Shown here piece after piece: positions 24,357-35,932 of a stretch of DNA of 64,000 nucleotides. The DNA is from Larimichthys crocea (taxonomy: Eukaryota > Chordata > Actinopteri > Sciaenidae): NCBI RefSeq assembly GCF_000972845.2, contig NW_020853550.1, forward strand, positions 496,001-560,000, written 5' to 3'. A model generated the notes under the pieces. That model did no database searches. It was not told the origin of the DNA and saw only the letters and a program-made list of their open reading frames with translations. The translations under genes were made by a program, and so were the position numbers. The first letter of the stretch is position 1, and each line of letters starts with the position of its first letter.

Positions 24357-27300
24357 AATGCCATGAACACAGCATCTCTATTGCAGAGTACTTTACGAAG
24401 GCTTAAGTCCCCTGAAGCTAACTTTCACTTCAGTATGACAGTTAACTGTTACACAGAACATGTTAAACGATAGATGTGAGCACTGAAAATCAGTGTAACA
24501 TGAATATATTATTTCAATTGTTGTGAAAACAGGACATTTTAGTGTTTTAGAGATGTTTGTTAGGACTCGGGACACCCAGCCTGAAACCAGAACAATCCCA
24601 GACAAACTGTGGTGTCTGGTCACCGTATTTTTGGCCACAAAAATTACACTACATAAGGTTATTGTCAGTGAGCATCCACTGGAATCAGGTCAATCCATCC
24701 ACTCTGACCTGGTTTCCTTTAAAACATGATTTTTCAGTGCTTTTTTATGTAGGCCAAACCAGCACACAACTGGAAAGCTTCCAGAAAGACAACAAGAGTA
24801 AAATATTTTAGATCTCCTCTTGTTGCTATCTGCTCTAAAACTCCTTAATAATCCACTTAAGTACCAGTGTAAAGAGAATTACCCACAGTGCACCCTCACT
24901 GCCAATTAAAAAGCTTTCCTGTTATCCTGCTTGAAATTTCTCGTCACATTTCACAGGAGGGTGAAGCAAGAAACACAAACATGCATAATGAATTGGCCTC
25001 CTTTTATGAAAAAGGCCAATGGACATGTTTTATCTTTCATGATGGGCTCCAAAGGGACGCTGGCGAAGGGTGCACTTCTACTTCTTCCTGTTTTCATCTG
25101 CTATTCTGTCTCTCTGTTACCTACATACCCCCATCTCGAGTTACACTGATTGCCTGACACGCTTTATCTTGAATTATGTACAAAAAAAAAAAAATCACTT
25201 CTCCCTTTAAACTGTCTCGACATGCAGTGTTCCTTTTGTGATCACAGTTTTAAATTAGGAGCTCCCTCTTCTGATGTCTGGCTAGGTGAGTTAATTTGCT
25301 TTGGTCCAACTACCACGAACCACAAACAGCCTGATAATGACTGCATAGCAACTTGAAGTTGTTCATTTGGGGGATTGACTCACTCACCATAGGAAGGGAA
25401 CAATCTTCCAATTCTTTTGAATGGGTGTAGTTGGTTCAGGCTGTGGTGGTAATCAGTGAAGGACATTAATGGTTGGTGTAATGTAGTCGTTTCTCTCTAA
25501 GAGTTAAAAGCCTGGCAACGGTTTGTGTAAGTTGCAGTCTTTGGACGTTTCACCTTCTGATACCTGAATAAAGTCTGTTGCAATAGGAGATAAAAGCATG
25601 GATGACCTTTTCTAGATCTGCAGATGAAAGGAATGACCTGATCTTGGTTAAGTGTCTCTGTTGGACAAAGTAGGACTGCAACACTTCAGCATCAAAACAC
25701 GACTGAGTCAAAAATAACTATGAGGTAACAGGCCTCTTTTTTAGCCATCTGTCTGTCACTGTCTATCACATACGAACTTTAATGGACCAAATAACATACT
25801 CAAACTCTATGTGGACGAAAACATATTTTTCATTAAGAAAATCCTTCAGTTGCATTCTTTGCTCTTCTTTGAGCATCGAGCAGAAAGTCACTTTTTAAAT
25901 ATTCGGATATTCTGCCAGTAATTTCACATGGGATGCTGATTGGGCCGAACCTTTTTGGTGAACATGCAAAAACGTAGCTTTGATCATGGATTTTTCTTGT
26001 GAAGTCCAGGTGCCTAGCAACCACACTAAACAAGATCAGTAATGTAGCTAGTGCTGCAGCCAGAAGAGGTAATTATAAACATTTCTGATTTAAAGCCATA
26101 GTAGATGGGCATCCCAGACAAACAGCTCAGAAAAAATGACCCAGGAACCAAAATCAGGCCAGGTCCACATTATAGCGTAATGGTCCTGTTCTATTGCTTC
26201 AGGTCCTCGGGTCACTTTTGGTACTCCTCTTTTTTTTGTTTGTTTGTTTGATTTAAACATGTCATGTTTGGGTAGGTTTTCCATGGGCTGGTCTCAGATC
26301 AGGCCCATTAAACATTTGGGATCTGATCTAGCACAAGGCTGTACTTTCATTTTATTTACTCCTTCATTCATAGTATAGAGGGGAGGTAATCTTGTCTTGC
26401 ATTCGCACACAGAGGGATGTGCACATCCTCAGATGAATAAATAGAGTTTATTTTCAGTTTGGTAGCGAGTAGCTATCTAATTACTATCAGAGAGAGCAAT
26501 AGAACAAAAGACACAGGAAGTAGAGTTATCTGTGTCAAGTGCAGCCTTTAATTGGAGGGAAGAAAGAAAAAGAGGGAAGTACTGCTATAACCTACTTTAA
26601 TCCTTTTTCGCTCTTCTTTTTCATCTTTCTTTTTTGTTTCCATTCATTGCCTACCAGCTACCTGTGCACCCACACAACACGGCAGCTATTGCCAGTGCAT
26701 TCAAGAAAATGGTGTGATTAAAGTGGTGACCCTATTTTTTGATGGCAATAAAAGAGTCTTGTGTGCTGCATTCACCCAAGATCACTTTCTTGGAATTTCT
26801 CTCAATTCATGCTGTGAGAGTGTGTGTGCTCCTCATGCATACTTCAGAACACACAACCCTCTTGTAGAGTGAATGCGACATCAGAAAAAAATAAAGAACC
26901 TTTGCAGTACTTCATGTGGCCCTTTCATGTGGGAAAATGAATTGCCCACTCCTGCTTTATCGCATGCTTCCTCAGCTCAGGGTTGAGATCCATTATGGGG
27001 TCATCCGATACGTAAATGGGATTGCAAATGATTAATTAATATTTCATTAATAATTGTTTTTGATTATTAAATATGAATGAAAATTTAGATTTTTCAAGTG
27101 TAAATATAAACAAGAAAACATAAAACACAATAACAAATCACCTGAATTATGTTGCCTGAACCCTGATCTTGTGACCTAGCATTCTGCTCAGTTGTATATA
27201 AGTCAAAAGAAACAGGCCTTTGTGTTAAATGTGGGGATTTAAAGAGAGGGGGTTACCCAAATGTGAAACAGTGTGCTTTGAAACCTATGAAACAAGCAGA

Positions 27301-28591
27301 TACTTGTTTGATCTACAGGTCCAGGCTACATGTGGCAGATCAGATGCAAACTCTTGACTACAACTGTGACTTTAGGATGCAGTGCAAGCACAACCATTTT
27401 GCTAGACATGCTGAGCTCAAATCAACATGTGGTAAATTACTGTATTGTGTTTTATATAGCAGTAGAGAAATAGCTGGGGGCACAAACATTGGAAACTTGA
27501 AATTGTTGAGAACAAAGGAGAACAAAGGAGAACAAAGTCAACGATGATGCCATGCCTCCGCTATCACTGAAAACTATTAAAACATATAAGAGATACACAT
27601 ATAAGAGCCCTGACACTGCATTAAGTGACATAATCCTTTATAATCATAATCATAGCAGTGTGGTTAATTGTAGAACATCTGCACAAATACCTTCTTAGAG
27701 GAATATGATTTGGTGTTCTACTGGTGTTGCTATGACATTTTTTTTATGAGTTTCACATTTTACAAGATTAAACTAAGAGAACATTGGAAGAACAAAAACA
27801 AACAAAAAAAATTTAAAAATTCAAAATAAAATAATAATAATTAAAACAATCAAGATAAAAGATGCACCATCTTATTTTGACAATAAAACATAAGAATAAC
27901 AAATAGAAAATGAAATAAAATAAATACATAACAACTCCCAGACAGATCTTAGAGACATCAGTCCATGCTCAATATGTTAAGCAGTACATTTACCAGGAAA
28001 CAACCACTATACTGTTGCTGTCCCATGTGAAATTCACTGACCACAAGTAGACTTCCGGAAAACAGATCCATGCATAGGATCCAGTCCACCTCCACCTTCA
28101 TTTCCATCCCGCTCCCCCAAAACAGCCCATTATGATCAATGTATGCAGAATTATTTTAGCTACCCTGTAAAGAATACAGTCTTAAAAACATTCCCCATTT
28201 CTCATTATATTATTATTCTCATTATACTGTATATCAGTGGTGTTGCTATGATATTAACCAAACAAGAGAGAGATGACGTTCAGATGAATGTCATTTCGAG
28301 TGGACATGACGTTATCATTTCCCAATCACACTTTCCATTGCGCACGTTTGCCTCGTACACTAACTTTTTCCCACTTCAGTTCCTTTCTGCGCTTCTCACT
28401 TATCGTCAATGTGACTCCCCTCGTGCCTATTCCCAAATGCAGACCACTTCCCTTCTCTGCTTCCTCCATCCTCTGCTCTCTCTGGAGAACATGAAAGCCT
28501 TTCATCAGAGAGCTGTGTAATTGAATGAGCTGCTCATGCTGTCAGTGGCCCTGTCGCCCTGTCATCCCCATCAGTGGGTGACAGGAGAGTG

Positions 28592-28620
28592 AGTGTGTGT
28601 GTGTGTGTGTATATGTGTGT
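28592..28620. repeat. (GT)n microsatellite
   Basis: GT repeat with one ATAT interruption. The frames across it are artefacts. Confidence 0.9.
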
Positions 28621-30310
28621 GGCAGAGGCCAGCATTACCGGTTACCCCCAACCCAAGCCACCAACCCCCACCCCCTATATCCTCTCATATCCCCCTTCTC
28701 TTCTCTGATTCCCTACCTTGTAATCAAAATGAACCCTTCCCATGCAGAAAGCCCCCACCAGGGGAGACACTTTGGCAGAGGGACAACCTCACACATTGTC
28801 AGGAATGGATACATGCGTGATGGCTGTACCCATATTTGCTGCATGCATAAATTTATGTGCACACACAAATACTGTATACTCATGCCTCTCTTCTTATATG
28901 TCTGCATCTCCACGACAGAGCTCTGAGGAGCAGGAAATTTGAGGCAGAATTGGTAACATCTTCTCCTGAATCAAGCAGAATGCTGGTTTTAACACAAAGT
29001 TCCTCCGCTTCCAGTGAGACGTGTGGTTTGATGTACCTATCGTTCCTCAATGTGTTTGGAGAAACTGCAGTGATGTGAAAAACTATGAAGAAGAAGTCCA
29101 AAGAAAAAAGAGGAAACATTGCAGCTCCAACACCTTCCTGAATGACCCGAGCTTCAGCTGAGTAAACACAAAGGTTCACGTACACTTATGTTTCAGAGAG
29201 ACTTAGATGACCTGCAGACACTGAGCAGATCTAAAAGGAAGACATTTTAATAGTCATTTAACAGTGAAGTCTCAAACTTGACAACCCAATTCAGTGTCTC
29301 TGAATTCTCTCTGAATGAGTGCCTCAAAAGTGAAAGCTTGCAATTATATATAAAGTGGAGGAAAATAAACAGTGCAGAATAGACACTTATTGTGCGGTTG
29401 GTGTCTGGAGCAGACAGTGTTTATGCAACACTTCCACTGAAAACAACTCCAAAAATATGCTGCTCTCTTATTAGTAAAATTAGTGTCTGCAATCATAATG
29501 GAAATGCAATTTGTTGAAAAGTTTCTCGGATTTGGTTCATTCCTTAACAAAATCAGAAAAAAACAGAATTCGACCTCTCAGCCTATTACTGTATTAAATG
29601 ACATCTGATTTTCAATTAGATCTTAAAAAAATGCAAAAATAATACTGTGCCCGGGCCCAATAGCAGAATTCTTACCATTAGAGAGATGAACTCTAGAAAA
29701 ACATGGATGTATTTTTCTAGATCTTTCTAGTCTTACTTGTCCCTGAGCCATTATAGATTGATGGACAAATCATGTTGCTGCTGCTTACCAATCTGTCACT
29801 GTTTTTGGTTTTGTCTTTCTTTTTTGATTGTGTTTCTTTTCTAGACATCTTGCATATGTATACATATACGGGTGTCCATGGATGTTTTTTAAAGTAAAAT
29901 TCATTGTCTTTCAACTTTGTTTGTTTGGTTCATTGGTCTATTTTGTTTAGGTATTTGGCGGGAAGGGATGAGGATATGAGGATACTCGGGCTACTATTAT
30001 GTTTGGATGTTTATCCATTGGTGCTGGTAATTGTATAGTCTTTAAAATGAAAATATGTTTATAATAAGACAGTCTGCTGTAGGCCAGCCTCATTACAAAC
30101 GTGATGCTATACAATAGGTGTGTATATTGCTGCTCAATATGTGTCCCTCACACAGTGAAACATCATCTCTTAGGAATTCTCTGGAATCAAGCTATTATTA
30201 TTATTTTTATTATTATTAATTATATGTTGCCGTGGCAACAATTAATCTGGTGAAACCAGGGTCACTGATGTGGCACCACTCTCAGAGCCATCACACTGAC
30301 CACAGAGGAA

Positions 30311-30338
30311 ATCTCTCTCTCTCTCTCTCTCTCTCTCC
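30311..30338. repeat. (CT)n microsatellite
   Basis: Run of CT dinucleotides in intronic DNA, about 70 bp upstream of the permuted inverted repeat at 30406-30508. Confidence 0.9.
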
Positions 30339-30405
30339 CTGCCTTGCTGTTGACTGGATATGATGAGCAGCAGCCTATATGGGGCAAACTGCTGGAGACT
30401 GGAGA

Positions 30406-30508
30406 CCATCACTGCAGCCTAACAACAGGCTTAGAGGAGAGGAGAAAATGGAGCACCCTCCTCTAAGCCTGTCATTAGGCTTCAGTGATGGGTGCTCCAT
30501 TTTCTCTA
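30406..30508. repeat. Circularly permuted inverted repeat
   Basis: The first segment (30406-30458) holds block X, CCATCACTGCAGCCTAA continuing into ACAGGCTTAGAGGAG, followed by block Y, AGGAGAAAATGGAGCACCC. Next comes the reverse complement of X (TCCTCTAAGCCTGT, then TTAGGCTTCAGTGATGG), and after that the reverse complement of Y (GGGTGCTCCATTTTCTCT). The order is X Y X' Y' rather than the Y' X' expected of a simple palindrome. X and X' form a stem of about 32 bp with Y as the loop, and Y' lies just outside. Function, if any, is unknown. Confidence 0.9.
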
Positions 30509-30862
30509 TTTAGAATGGCTTTAAAGGTGGAAATGACAGTATAAAATGATCAATGAGGAATTTATTTATCTCTGTATGTACTGCAGCTATATTACATGAT
30601 GTGAGGAAAACATTAAAAGTTGTGTAAAGAGTGTTTAATGTTGATCATCTAAAAACTATATGCTAATACTATACTTGGTATATAATAAAGAAATGTTTAA
30701 TGCTGTAATTTGATAAACCAAGAAGAGCACTGGACATCATGACTGTTTAGAGAGAGAGGGGAACTGATTAATAACATGTTTTATATGATATCTTTTAAAA
30801 ATTAATTGTAATTGTTATTATTTATCTTAACTAAAAGATAGGGACACTGATAAGTCAGTCGT

Positions 30863-30863
<1 letters not shown>

Positions 30864-30896
<33 letters not shown>
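30864..30896. repeat. A33 homopolymer
   Basis: Thirty-three consecutive A residues. This could be the tail of an old retroinsertion, but I see no recognisable LINE or SINE body to its left and no matching target duplication. Confidence 0.95.
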
Positions 30897-30897
<1 letters not shown>

Positions 30898-31258
30898 ACA
30901 CTTCACTTTTATGCTGTGATAGGTTTAATTGTGCTGCCAACATTATTCAATTATTAAGTAATCTCAAAAATGAGTAATAAGTGTTATATTCTGACTTTAG
31001 AGGCATATTTCATCATATAAGGCATTACACAGGCACAATTTGTGTTGCCAAAGTTTAGTGTGAATGCTGGAAGTAGTGTGTGAGGTAAGGCTTGAAATTA
31101 CTAATTAGTCTAAATATCAACTGTTGTACTATTGTACTATTGTACTATTTGCCTTCTAAACAGCATGACGGAAGATACTTCTTATGGTCTCTGAGAAGTT
31201 TTGTTGAAGTGAAGTTCTGACTTAGGGCCTGATCATTTTGTTGACTTTAAAACATGAC

Positions 31259-31263
31259 ATGCT
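31259..31263. repeat. Target-site duplication, left copy (ATGCT)
   Basis: ATGCT lies directly before the left LTR and is repeated at 35928-35932 directly after the right LTR. A 5-bp duplication is the usual size for Ty3/gypsy integration. Confidence 0.93.
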
Positions 31264-31742
31264 TGAGGTGTCTCGCTGGTAGTGGACCCAAAAATGCAGA
31301 GGAGCAGAGTTTGCCAAATAAGCAGCCGTTTATTAGACCATGGAAAAAGGGGCAGGGGGGTGCCACGGCGCCGGAAGGCAGCAGGGGCAGGGGAGCTCAC
31401 GGGGGGAGCTTGAGCCAGGGACGAGGTAGGGAGAGGCCGTCGAGGGGTTTAGGCTGGGGCGGACTGGTGCAGAAGCCTGGTGGAGAGGAGGGCGAAGAGC
31501 TGGAGTCTGGAGACAGAAATACAAGTCAATACTCAGATAAATCTTAGTTAACAAAGTCTTATGAGGAGCCTGGTTGATCTACCACGACGCGGTGACAATC
31601 TGGCAGCAGCATGCAGGAGGCCAGCCTCTAAATACTGCTCGAGATGATGATCAGCTTCAGGTGTGTGCAGACAGCTCCACAGCACCACACCCATCCCTGT
31701 AACGAGAGCACCTGGAGCCCAACCCCCAGCCTAGACACCACA
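31264..31742 (-). mobile_element. Ty3/gypsy element, 3' LTR (minus orientation)
   Basis: A 479-bp long terminal repeat. On the plus strand it runs from TGAGGTGTCTCGCTGG to CCTAGACACCACA, so it has the canonical TG...CA ends. The coding parts of the element run on the minus strand, so this left copy is the 3' LTR. It carries an AATAAA polyadenylation signal on the minus strand at 31329-31334. Compared with the right LTR I count one substitution (CCATGG versus CCACGG), two single-base indels and a 13-bp segment (CTGTAACGAGAGC) present only here. Directly inside it (31746-31755) the minus strand has the purine tract AGAGGGGGGG, a good polypurine tract for plus-strand priming. Confidence 0.95.
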
Positions 31743-31745
31743 GTA

Positions 31746-31755
31746 CCCCCCCTCT
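31746..31755 (-). promoter_or_regulatory. Polypurine tract of the gypsy element
   Basis: AGAGGGGGGG on the minus strand lies three bases inside the 3' LTR. This is where the plus-strand primer of reverse transcription is expected in LTR retrotransposons. Confidence 0.75.
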
Positions 31756-32071
31756 AAATGACGCCTCCAGGCGTCTTCCCGGCTTGTGAGGGAAGTCATG
31801 ATAGAAGTTCTCTAACAGTTGTGGGCTCAGAATGAGTCGTCGAGAAATCCATGACCGTTCCTCAGGACCGTACCCCTCCCAGTCTACCAGATGATAACGC
31901 GCCCCCGACGCCTCACATCCAAGATCTTATGCACAATGTAGGCAGGATGACCATCAATGACCAGGGCGGGAGGAGGGAGTTCGGCCGGAAGGCTTAGGGT
32001 GCTGGAGGGACACCGGCTTTAGCAGAGAACAGAAAGTTGATGGACATTCATAGGTCAGGCAACTTTAGTTC

Positions 32072-32561
32072 TCACAGCAGATGGATTAATTCCCTCTCGA
32101 CCTCAAACGGGCCAACGTAGCGAGGGGCGAGCTTCCGCGACTCCAACTGCAGGGGGAGATCTCGTGTGGACAGCCACACCTTTTGACCAGGGTGGTACTG
32201 GGGGGCTGGAGAGCGATGTTTGTCCGCTAATAGCTTGTTGCGCTGGGTGGATCGAGTGACAGCTGCTCGGGTGGCTTTCCATACTTCGTGGACTCGAAGG
32301 TGCTCACGGACTGAAGGCACGGCGGCCTCGCGCTCCTGGTGGGGATAGAGGAGGTTGAAAACCATTAGCTGCCATGAATGGAGACATACCTGTGGCCGAG
32401 CTGACGAGGGAGTTGTGGGCATATTCAATCCAAGGCAGCTGGATGCTCCATGAGCAGGGATGTCTGGCAGAGACACACCGGAGAGCTGCTTCCAAGTCCT
32501 GATTGGGTCTGTTGAGCTGCTCTGACCACAGACTCGATCTCCCACTGAGCAGCTCCCACAA
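32072..32561 (-). pseudogene. gypsy integrase, C-terminal remnant
   Basis: Two overlapping frames together show the end of a retroviral-type integrase. The frame from 32561 has [20 protein letters not shown], the conserved last part of the catalytic core after the third acidic residue. The frame ending at 32072 has [20 protein letters not shown] followed by [11 protein letters not shown] and [11 protein letters not shown], the SH3-like C-terminal domain (GPFxV motif). They are separated by a frameshift near 32340. The zinc-binding HHCC domain and the part of the core with the first catalytic residues are absent. A chromodomain, found after this point in chromoviruses, is not evident before the frame ends. 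Confidence 0.85.
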
Positions 32562-32579
32562 AACAAGAAGAGGGCAGAA

Positions 32580-32902
32580 TGGGCAGTGACTCCGATGAGG
32601 ATGAATCTGGGGAGAACTGGCGAGAGAGGAATCCGTTTGACATTGCGACTTCCAGGGCGATATGAGATAGTGAAATTAAAATGGCTAAGGAACAGAGACC
32701 AGCGAGCTTGACGAGAGTTAAGGCGTTTAGCAGAGTGAAGATAAGCCAGATTTTTGTGATCAGTCCATATGAGAAATGGGTGTGTGGATCCTTCAAGCCA
32801 ATGTCTCCACTCCTGTAATGCTAACACAATGGCCAACAGTTCACGATCTCCAACATCATAATTTTGCTCTGCGGCTGAGAGTCGCTTGGAGAAAAAAGGC
32901 AC
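32580..32902 (-). pseudogene. gypsy RNase H domain
   Basis: The minus-strand frame starts [20 protein letters not shown] and continues [17 protein letters not shown], then [28 protein letters not shown] and YRPGSRN. These are the ordered motifs of the RNase H domain of Ty3/gypsy elements: the FFSKKL start, the YxxxxRELLAIV helix, the TDHKNL segment with its catalytic Asp, and the YRPGxxN end. This roughly 95-residue piece is uninterrupted. Directly after YRPGSRN the expected linker into the integrase zinc finger is lost and the frame passes into degraded sequence. Confidence 0.9.
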
Positions 32903-32999
32903 AGGGTGAAGCTTGTGGGTCTCTGGTGACGCTGAGATAGGACAGCCCCCACGCCTAACTCAGACGCATCCACCTCCAGCACAAACTGTCTGGAAGAGT

Positions 33000-33660
33000 C
33001 AGGTTGGAGGGCACCGGGGCACAGGTAAACACTTCTTGAGCCTCTGAAAAGCCTGCTCAGCTTCTGCAGGCCATGAAAAGGGGATATTCGATGAGGTAAG
33101 TCTGGTCAGGGGGGCAGTAATTTTGCTAAAGTTCCTGATGAACCTGCGATAAAAATTGGCAAAACCAAGAAAGCGCTGCAGCTGTTTGCGGGAGGTGGGG
33201 ATTGGCCATTCAGCCACAGCTCTTATTTTAAAGGGGTCTTGGTTGAAGCTGGCCCTCTGCAATGATGTAACCCAGAAGCTGACAGAGGTTGGTGAAATTC
33301 ACATTTCTCAGGCTTAACATAGAGCTTGTTCTCCAGGAGGCGCTGCATACCCGGCGGACATGCTGGACGTGCTCCTCTGGTGTGCGGGAGAAGATCAGAA
33401 TGTCATCCAGATACAAAGATAAAATGGTTTAACCTGTCACGGAGAATGTCGTTGATGAGGGCTTGGAAGACAGCCGGGGCATTTGGTGAGCCCAAAGGGC
33501 ATCACCAGATATTCGAGTGCCTAAAGGGGTGTAAAGGCTGTCTTCCATTCATCTCCCTCTGAATCCGGACCCGATGGTATGCATTGCGGAGGTCGAGCTT
33601 GGAGAAGATTGAGCATGACACAAGGGTTCAAAAGAGGGATCAATCAGGGAAGAGGATACT
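33000..33660 (-). pseudogene. gypsy reverse transcriptase, broken
   Basis: The frame at 33416-33228 contains the catalytic box [19 protein letters not shown] (YLDD at 33402-33413). The frame at 33262-32999 carries the thumb/connection motif [18 protein letters not shown] and [10 protein letters not shown]. Upstream, about 33430-33600, minus-strand fragments read DEWKTAF and LEYLVMPFG, the fingers and palm motifs. Successive motifs fall in different frames, so several indels have destroyed the enzyme. It would have copied the element's RNA into DNA. Confidence 0.9.
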
Positions 33661-34248
33661 TGTTTTAATGGTGAATGTCATTTATCCTCGAAAATCAATG
33701 CAGGGACGAAGTGTTTTGTCCTTTTTCTCAAAGAAAAAAAACAGCTCCTAATGGGGAAGAAGAGGGACGAGAGGCCTGCTGCAGGGAGGCGTTTATGTAT
33801 GCTCCATGGCCTTTTTCTCCGGGTGGGACTGTTATAGAGGCGGCTGACGGGGAGTTTGGCACCTGGGAGGAAGTCTATTGCGCAATCATAGGGTCGTGAG
33901 AGGGAAGGGACATGCCAGGTCTTTACTGAGACCGCTGCCAGGTCATGATAATCTGAGGGAACATTGGATACATCAGGAAGGGCTGGAGGGGGGGGGACGT
34001 GGGGAACTGGAGACAGGAAAGCTGAGTGGAGGCAGTAGGAGTGACAGTGAACACTCCAACTGGGTATAGATGAAGTCTGCCAGTCAATGTGGGGATATGG
34101 AGTTTTAACCATGGGAGGCCTAAAACCACTGGAGAGATGGGAGAGGGCAGAAACATGCAGCTGGATCTTCTCATGGTGGTTGCCAGAAATTATATTATAC
34201 GGCTCTGTGCGGTGGGGTCACAGTGCTATGAGTCTGCCATCTAGAGCG

Positions 34249-34455
34249 TTAGCATTTGGGTGTTGGCAAGTGGCTCGAGAGGGATTTGCAATGATTAGCA
34301 AGTTCTAGGTCAATGAAATTGTCATCGGCTCCAGAATCCACTAGGGCTTGAAATGGAGGGTAACCCCTGCACCGGTAAGGGAAGCAGACACACTTACTCG
34401 AGGGGGAGAGCAGGATTGGAGAGGAAGTCTGGCTCACCAGCGTGCCCTCCCTCAC
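34249..34455 (-). pseudogene. gypsy aspartic protease region
   Basis: The minus-strand frame contains FQALVDSGADDNFIDLELA. The D-S-G-A motif (Asp codon at 34336-34338) is the active-site motif of the retroelement aspartic protease, which works as a dimer. It follows the zinc knuckle, the normal gag-to-pol order. The frame ends soon after, and the remainder of the protease is degraded. Confidence 0.85.
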
Positions 34456-35441
34456 TGGCGAGCCCGGTCTTTGGCGTCTGGGGGCAAGAGGCCATGAAGT
34501 GTCCCGTCTGGCCGCAGTAGAGGCAGAGTCTAGCTTGCATCCGTCGCTGGCGTTCTCCAGGTGTCAGACGAGCCCATCCGACCTGCATGGGCTCCTCCAC
34601 TGAGCCGACGGGGGCTCCCCGAGTGCTGGCTGGGGAGCTGAAGTGGGACTGAAATTGGGGAGGTGTGGGGGGGGGGGGGGGGGACTGGCTGTGGGTTGGG
34701 GCCTGCCGGTCCTTTCTCTATTCCTCTCCCTCTGGCGATTATCAATCTTGATGGCCAGTGTATATTAACTCATCTAAGATTGGGTTCGTCCGAGTAGCTA
34801 GTTCATCCTTAATTTCGCCCGTAGCCCCTTAACAAAAAACAGCTCGTCGCGCCTGCTGTCCCACCACTCTCTGCAGCTGGATACGGAAGTCAGTAGAGAA
34901 ATTAGCCAACAGAAGCGGAACCCTGACGTAGGGACAATAAACGTTTCTCAGCCTCCCGACCCTGAATCGGGTGATCAAGATCTGCGAAGCTCGCTATGAA
35001 GGAATCATATGAACCAGGACACTAGAACCTCCCTCCCATAATGCAGTAGCCCACTGACCTGCTCTCCTCTAGTAGATTAAATATTATGCAATACGTGAGC
35101 GATCTGACAGGTAGCTAGATGTTGCTGATCAAAAACTAGAGACACTGTAAAAGAAAACGGCCACAGGAACCCAAATCGCCCGATAATGCTCCGGAGGTGG
35201 AACAAAAGGTTCCTTGGCTGCAGGGGGGAGGGGTGTTTGAGTCTGAGGGGAAGCAAGGCTACTCACTGCTGCAGGGGTTTCAGCTGGGGGAGTCTGGGTG
35301 GACAGTTGAGAGGCAATTTGGGCCACACTGGCACTTAAGTCCTGCAACGAGCTCATGACATCAGAAAGTAATCGGTCATGCCTTCAAGCACCCCTGGGTG
35401 GAGAGGGCTTCACGAAGAGCATCTCGATCTGCTGGGTCCAT
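34394..35441 (-). pseudogene. gypsy gag remnant with CCHC zinc knuckle
   Basis: On the minus strand an ATG at 35441, 19 bases inside the 5' LTR, opens MDPADRDALREALSTQG, a start typical of fish gypsy Gag proteins. A stop follows after 21 codons. Gag-like sequence then resumes in another frame (SLQDLSASVAQIASQLSTQ, then a Pro-rich stretch and FVPPPEHY). The capsid region at about 34750-35180 is degraded. Near the 3' end CLYCGQTGHFMASC (34484-34525) is a perfect C-x2-C-x4-H-x4-C nucleocapsid zinc knuckle. A run of G at 34667-34683 lies in this region and may be one cause of frame loss. Confidence 0.85.
34667..34683. repeat. G homopolymer in the gag region
   Basis: About 17 consecutive G within the retroelement. 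Such runs are prone to sequencing length errors, so frame breaks around it should be treated cautiously. Confidence 0.95.
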
Positions 35442-35459
35442 GGTTTGGCCAGATTGTAC

Positions 35460-35927
35460 TGAGGTGTCTCGCTGGTAGTGGACCCAAAAATGCAGAGGAG
35501 CAGAGTTTGCCAAATAAGCAGCCGTTTATTAGACCACGGAAAAAGGGGCAGGGGGGTGCCACGGGCGCCAGGAAGGCAGCAGGGGCAGGGGAGCTCACGG
35601 GGGGAGCTTGAGCCAGGGACGAGGTAGGGAGAGGCCGTCGAGGGGTTTAGGCTGGGGCGGACTGGTGCAGAAGCCTGGTGGAGAGGAGGGCGAAGAGCTG
35701 GAGTCTGGAGACAGAAATACAAGTCAATACTCAGATAAATCTTAGTTAACAAAGTCTTATGAGGAGCCTGGTTGATCTACCACGACGCGGTGACAATCTG
35801 GCAGCAGCATGCAGGAGGCCAGCCTCTAAATACTGCTCGAGATGATGATCAGCTTCAGGTGTGTGCAGACAGCTCCACAGCACCACACCCATCCACCTGG
35901 AGCCCAACCCCCAGCCTAGACACCACA
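35460..35927 (-). mobile_element. Ty3/gypsy element, 5' LTR (minus orientation)
   Basis: A 468-bp LTR with the same ends as the left copy and nearly identical throughout. An AATAAA on the minus strand lies at 35525-35530. Because the internal genes run leftward on the minus strand, this is the 5' (promoter) LTR. The sequence just inside it, GTACAATCTGGCCAAACC on the minus strand before the gag ATG, is where the primer-binding site should be. I do not recognise a tRNA 3' end complement in it. Confidence 0.95.
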
Positions 35928-35932
35928 ATGCT
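35928..35932. repeat. Target-site duplication, right copy (ATGCT)
   Basis: Perfect match to the ATGCT at 31259-31263 on the other side of the insertion. Confidence 0.93.

Larger units (their letters stand above)
31264..35927 (-). mobile_element. Ty3/gypsy LTR retrotransposon, coding-defective
   Basis: Complete insertion of 4,664 bp with two LTRs (31264-31742 and 35460-35927), TG...CA ends and identical 5-bp flanks ATGCT. In minus-strand order it carries a gag remnant, a CCHC zinc knuckle, an aspartic protease with a DSGA motif, a reverse transcriptase with YLDD, an RNase H domain and the C-terminal part of an integrase. That gag-PR-RT-RH-IN order defines Ty3/gypsy. The internal region of about 3.7 kb is shorter than usual because most of the integrase is missing, and all frames are interrupted. 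Near-identical LTRs imply a recent insertion even though the coding region is non-functional. It sits antisense to the copine gene inside its largest intron. Confidence 0.95.

Noticed and set aside
30864..30896. A33 as the tail of a processed gene copy
   Set aside because: No exon-like or LINE-like sequence lies to the left and no target duplication was found.
31254..31547. Gly/Arg-rich frames in the LTRs (also at 35378-35611)
   Set aside because: They lie inside the non-coding LTRs, on the strand opposite to the element's genes, and repeat because the LTRs repeat.
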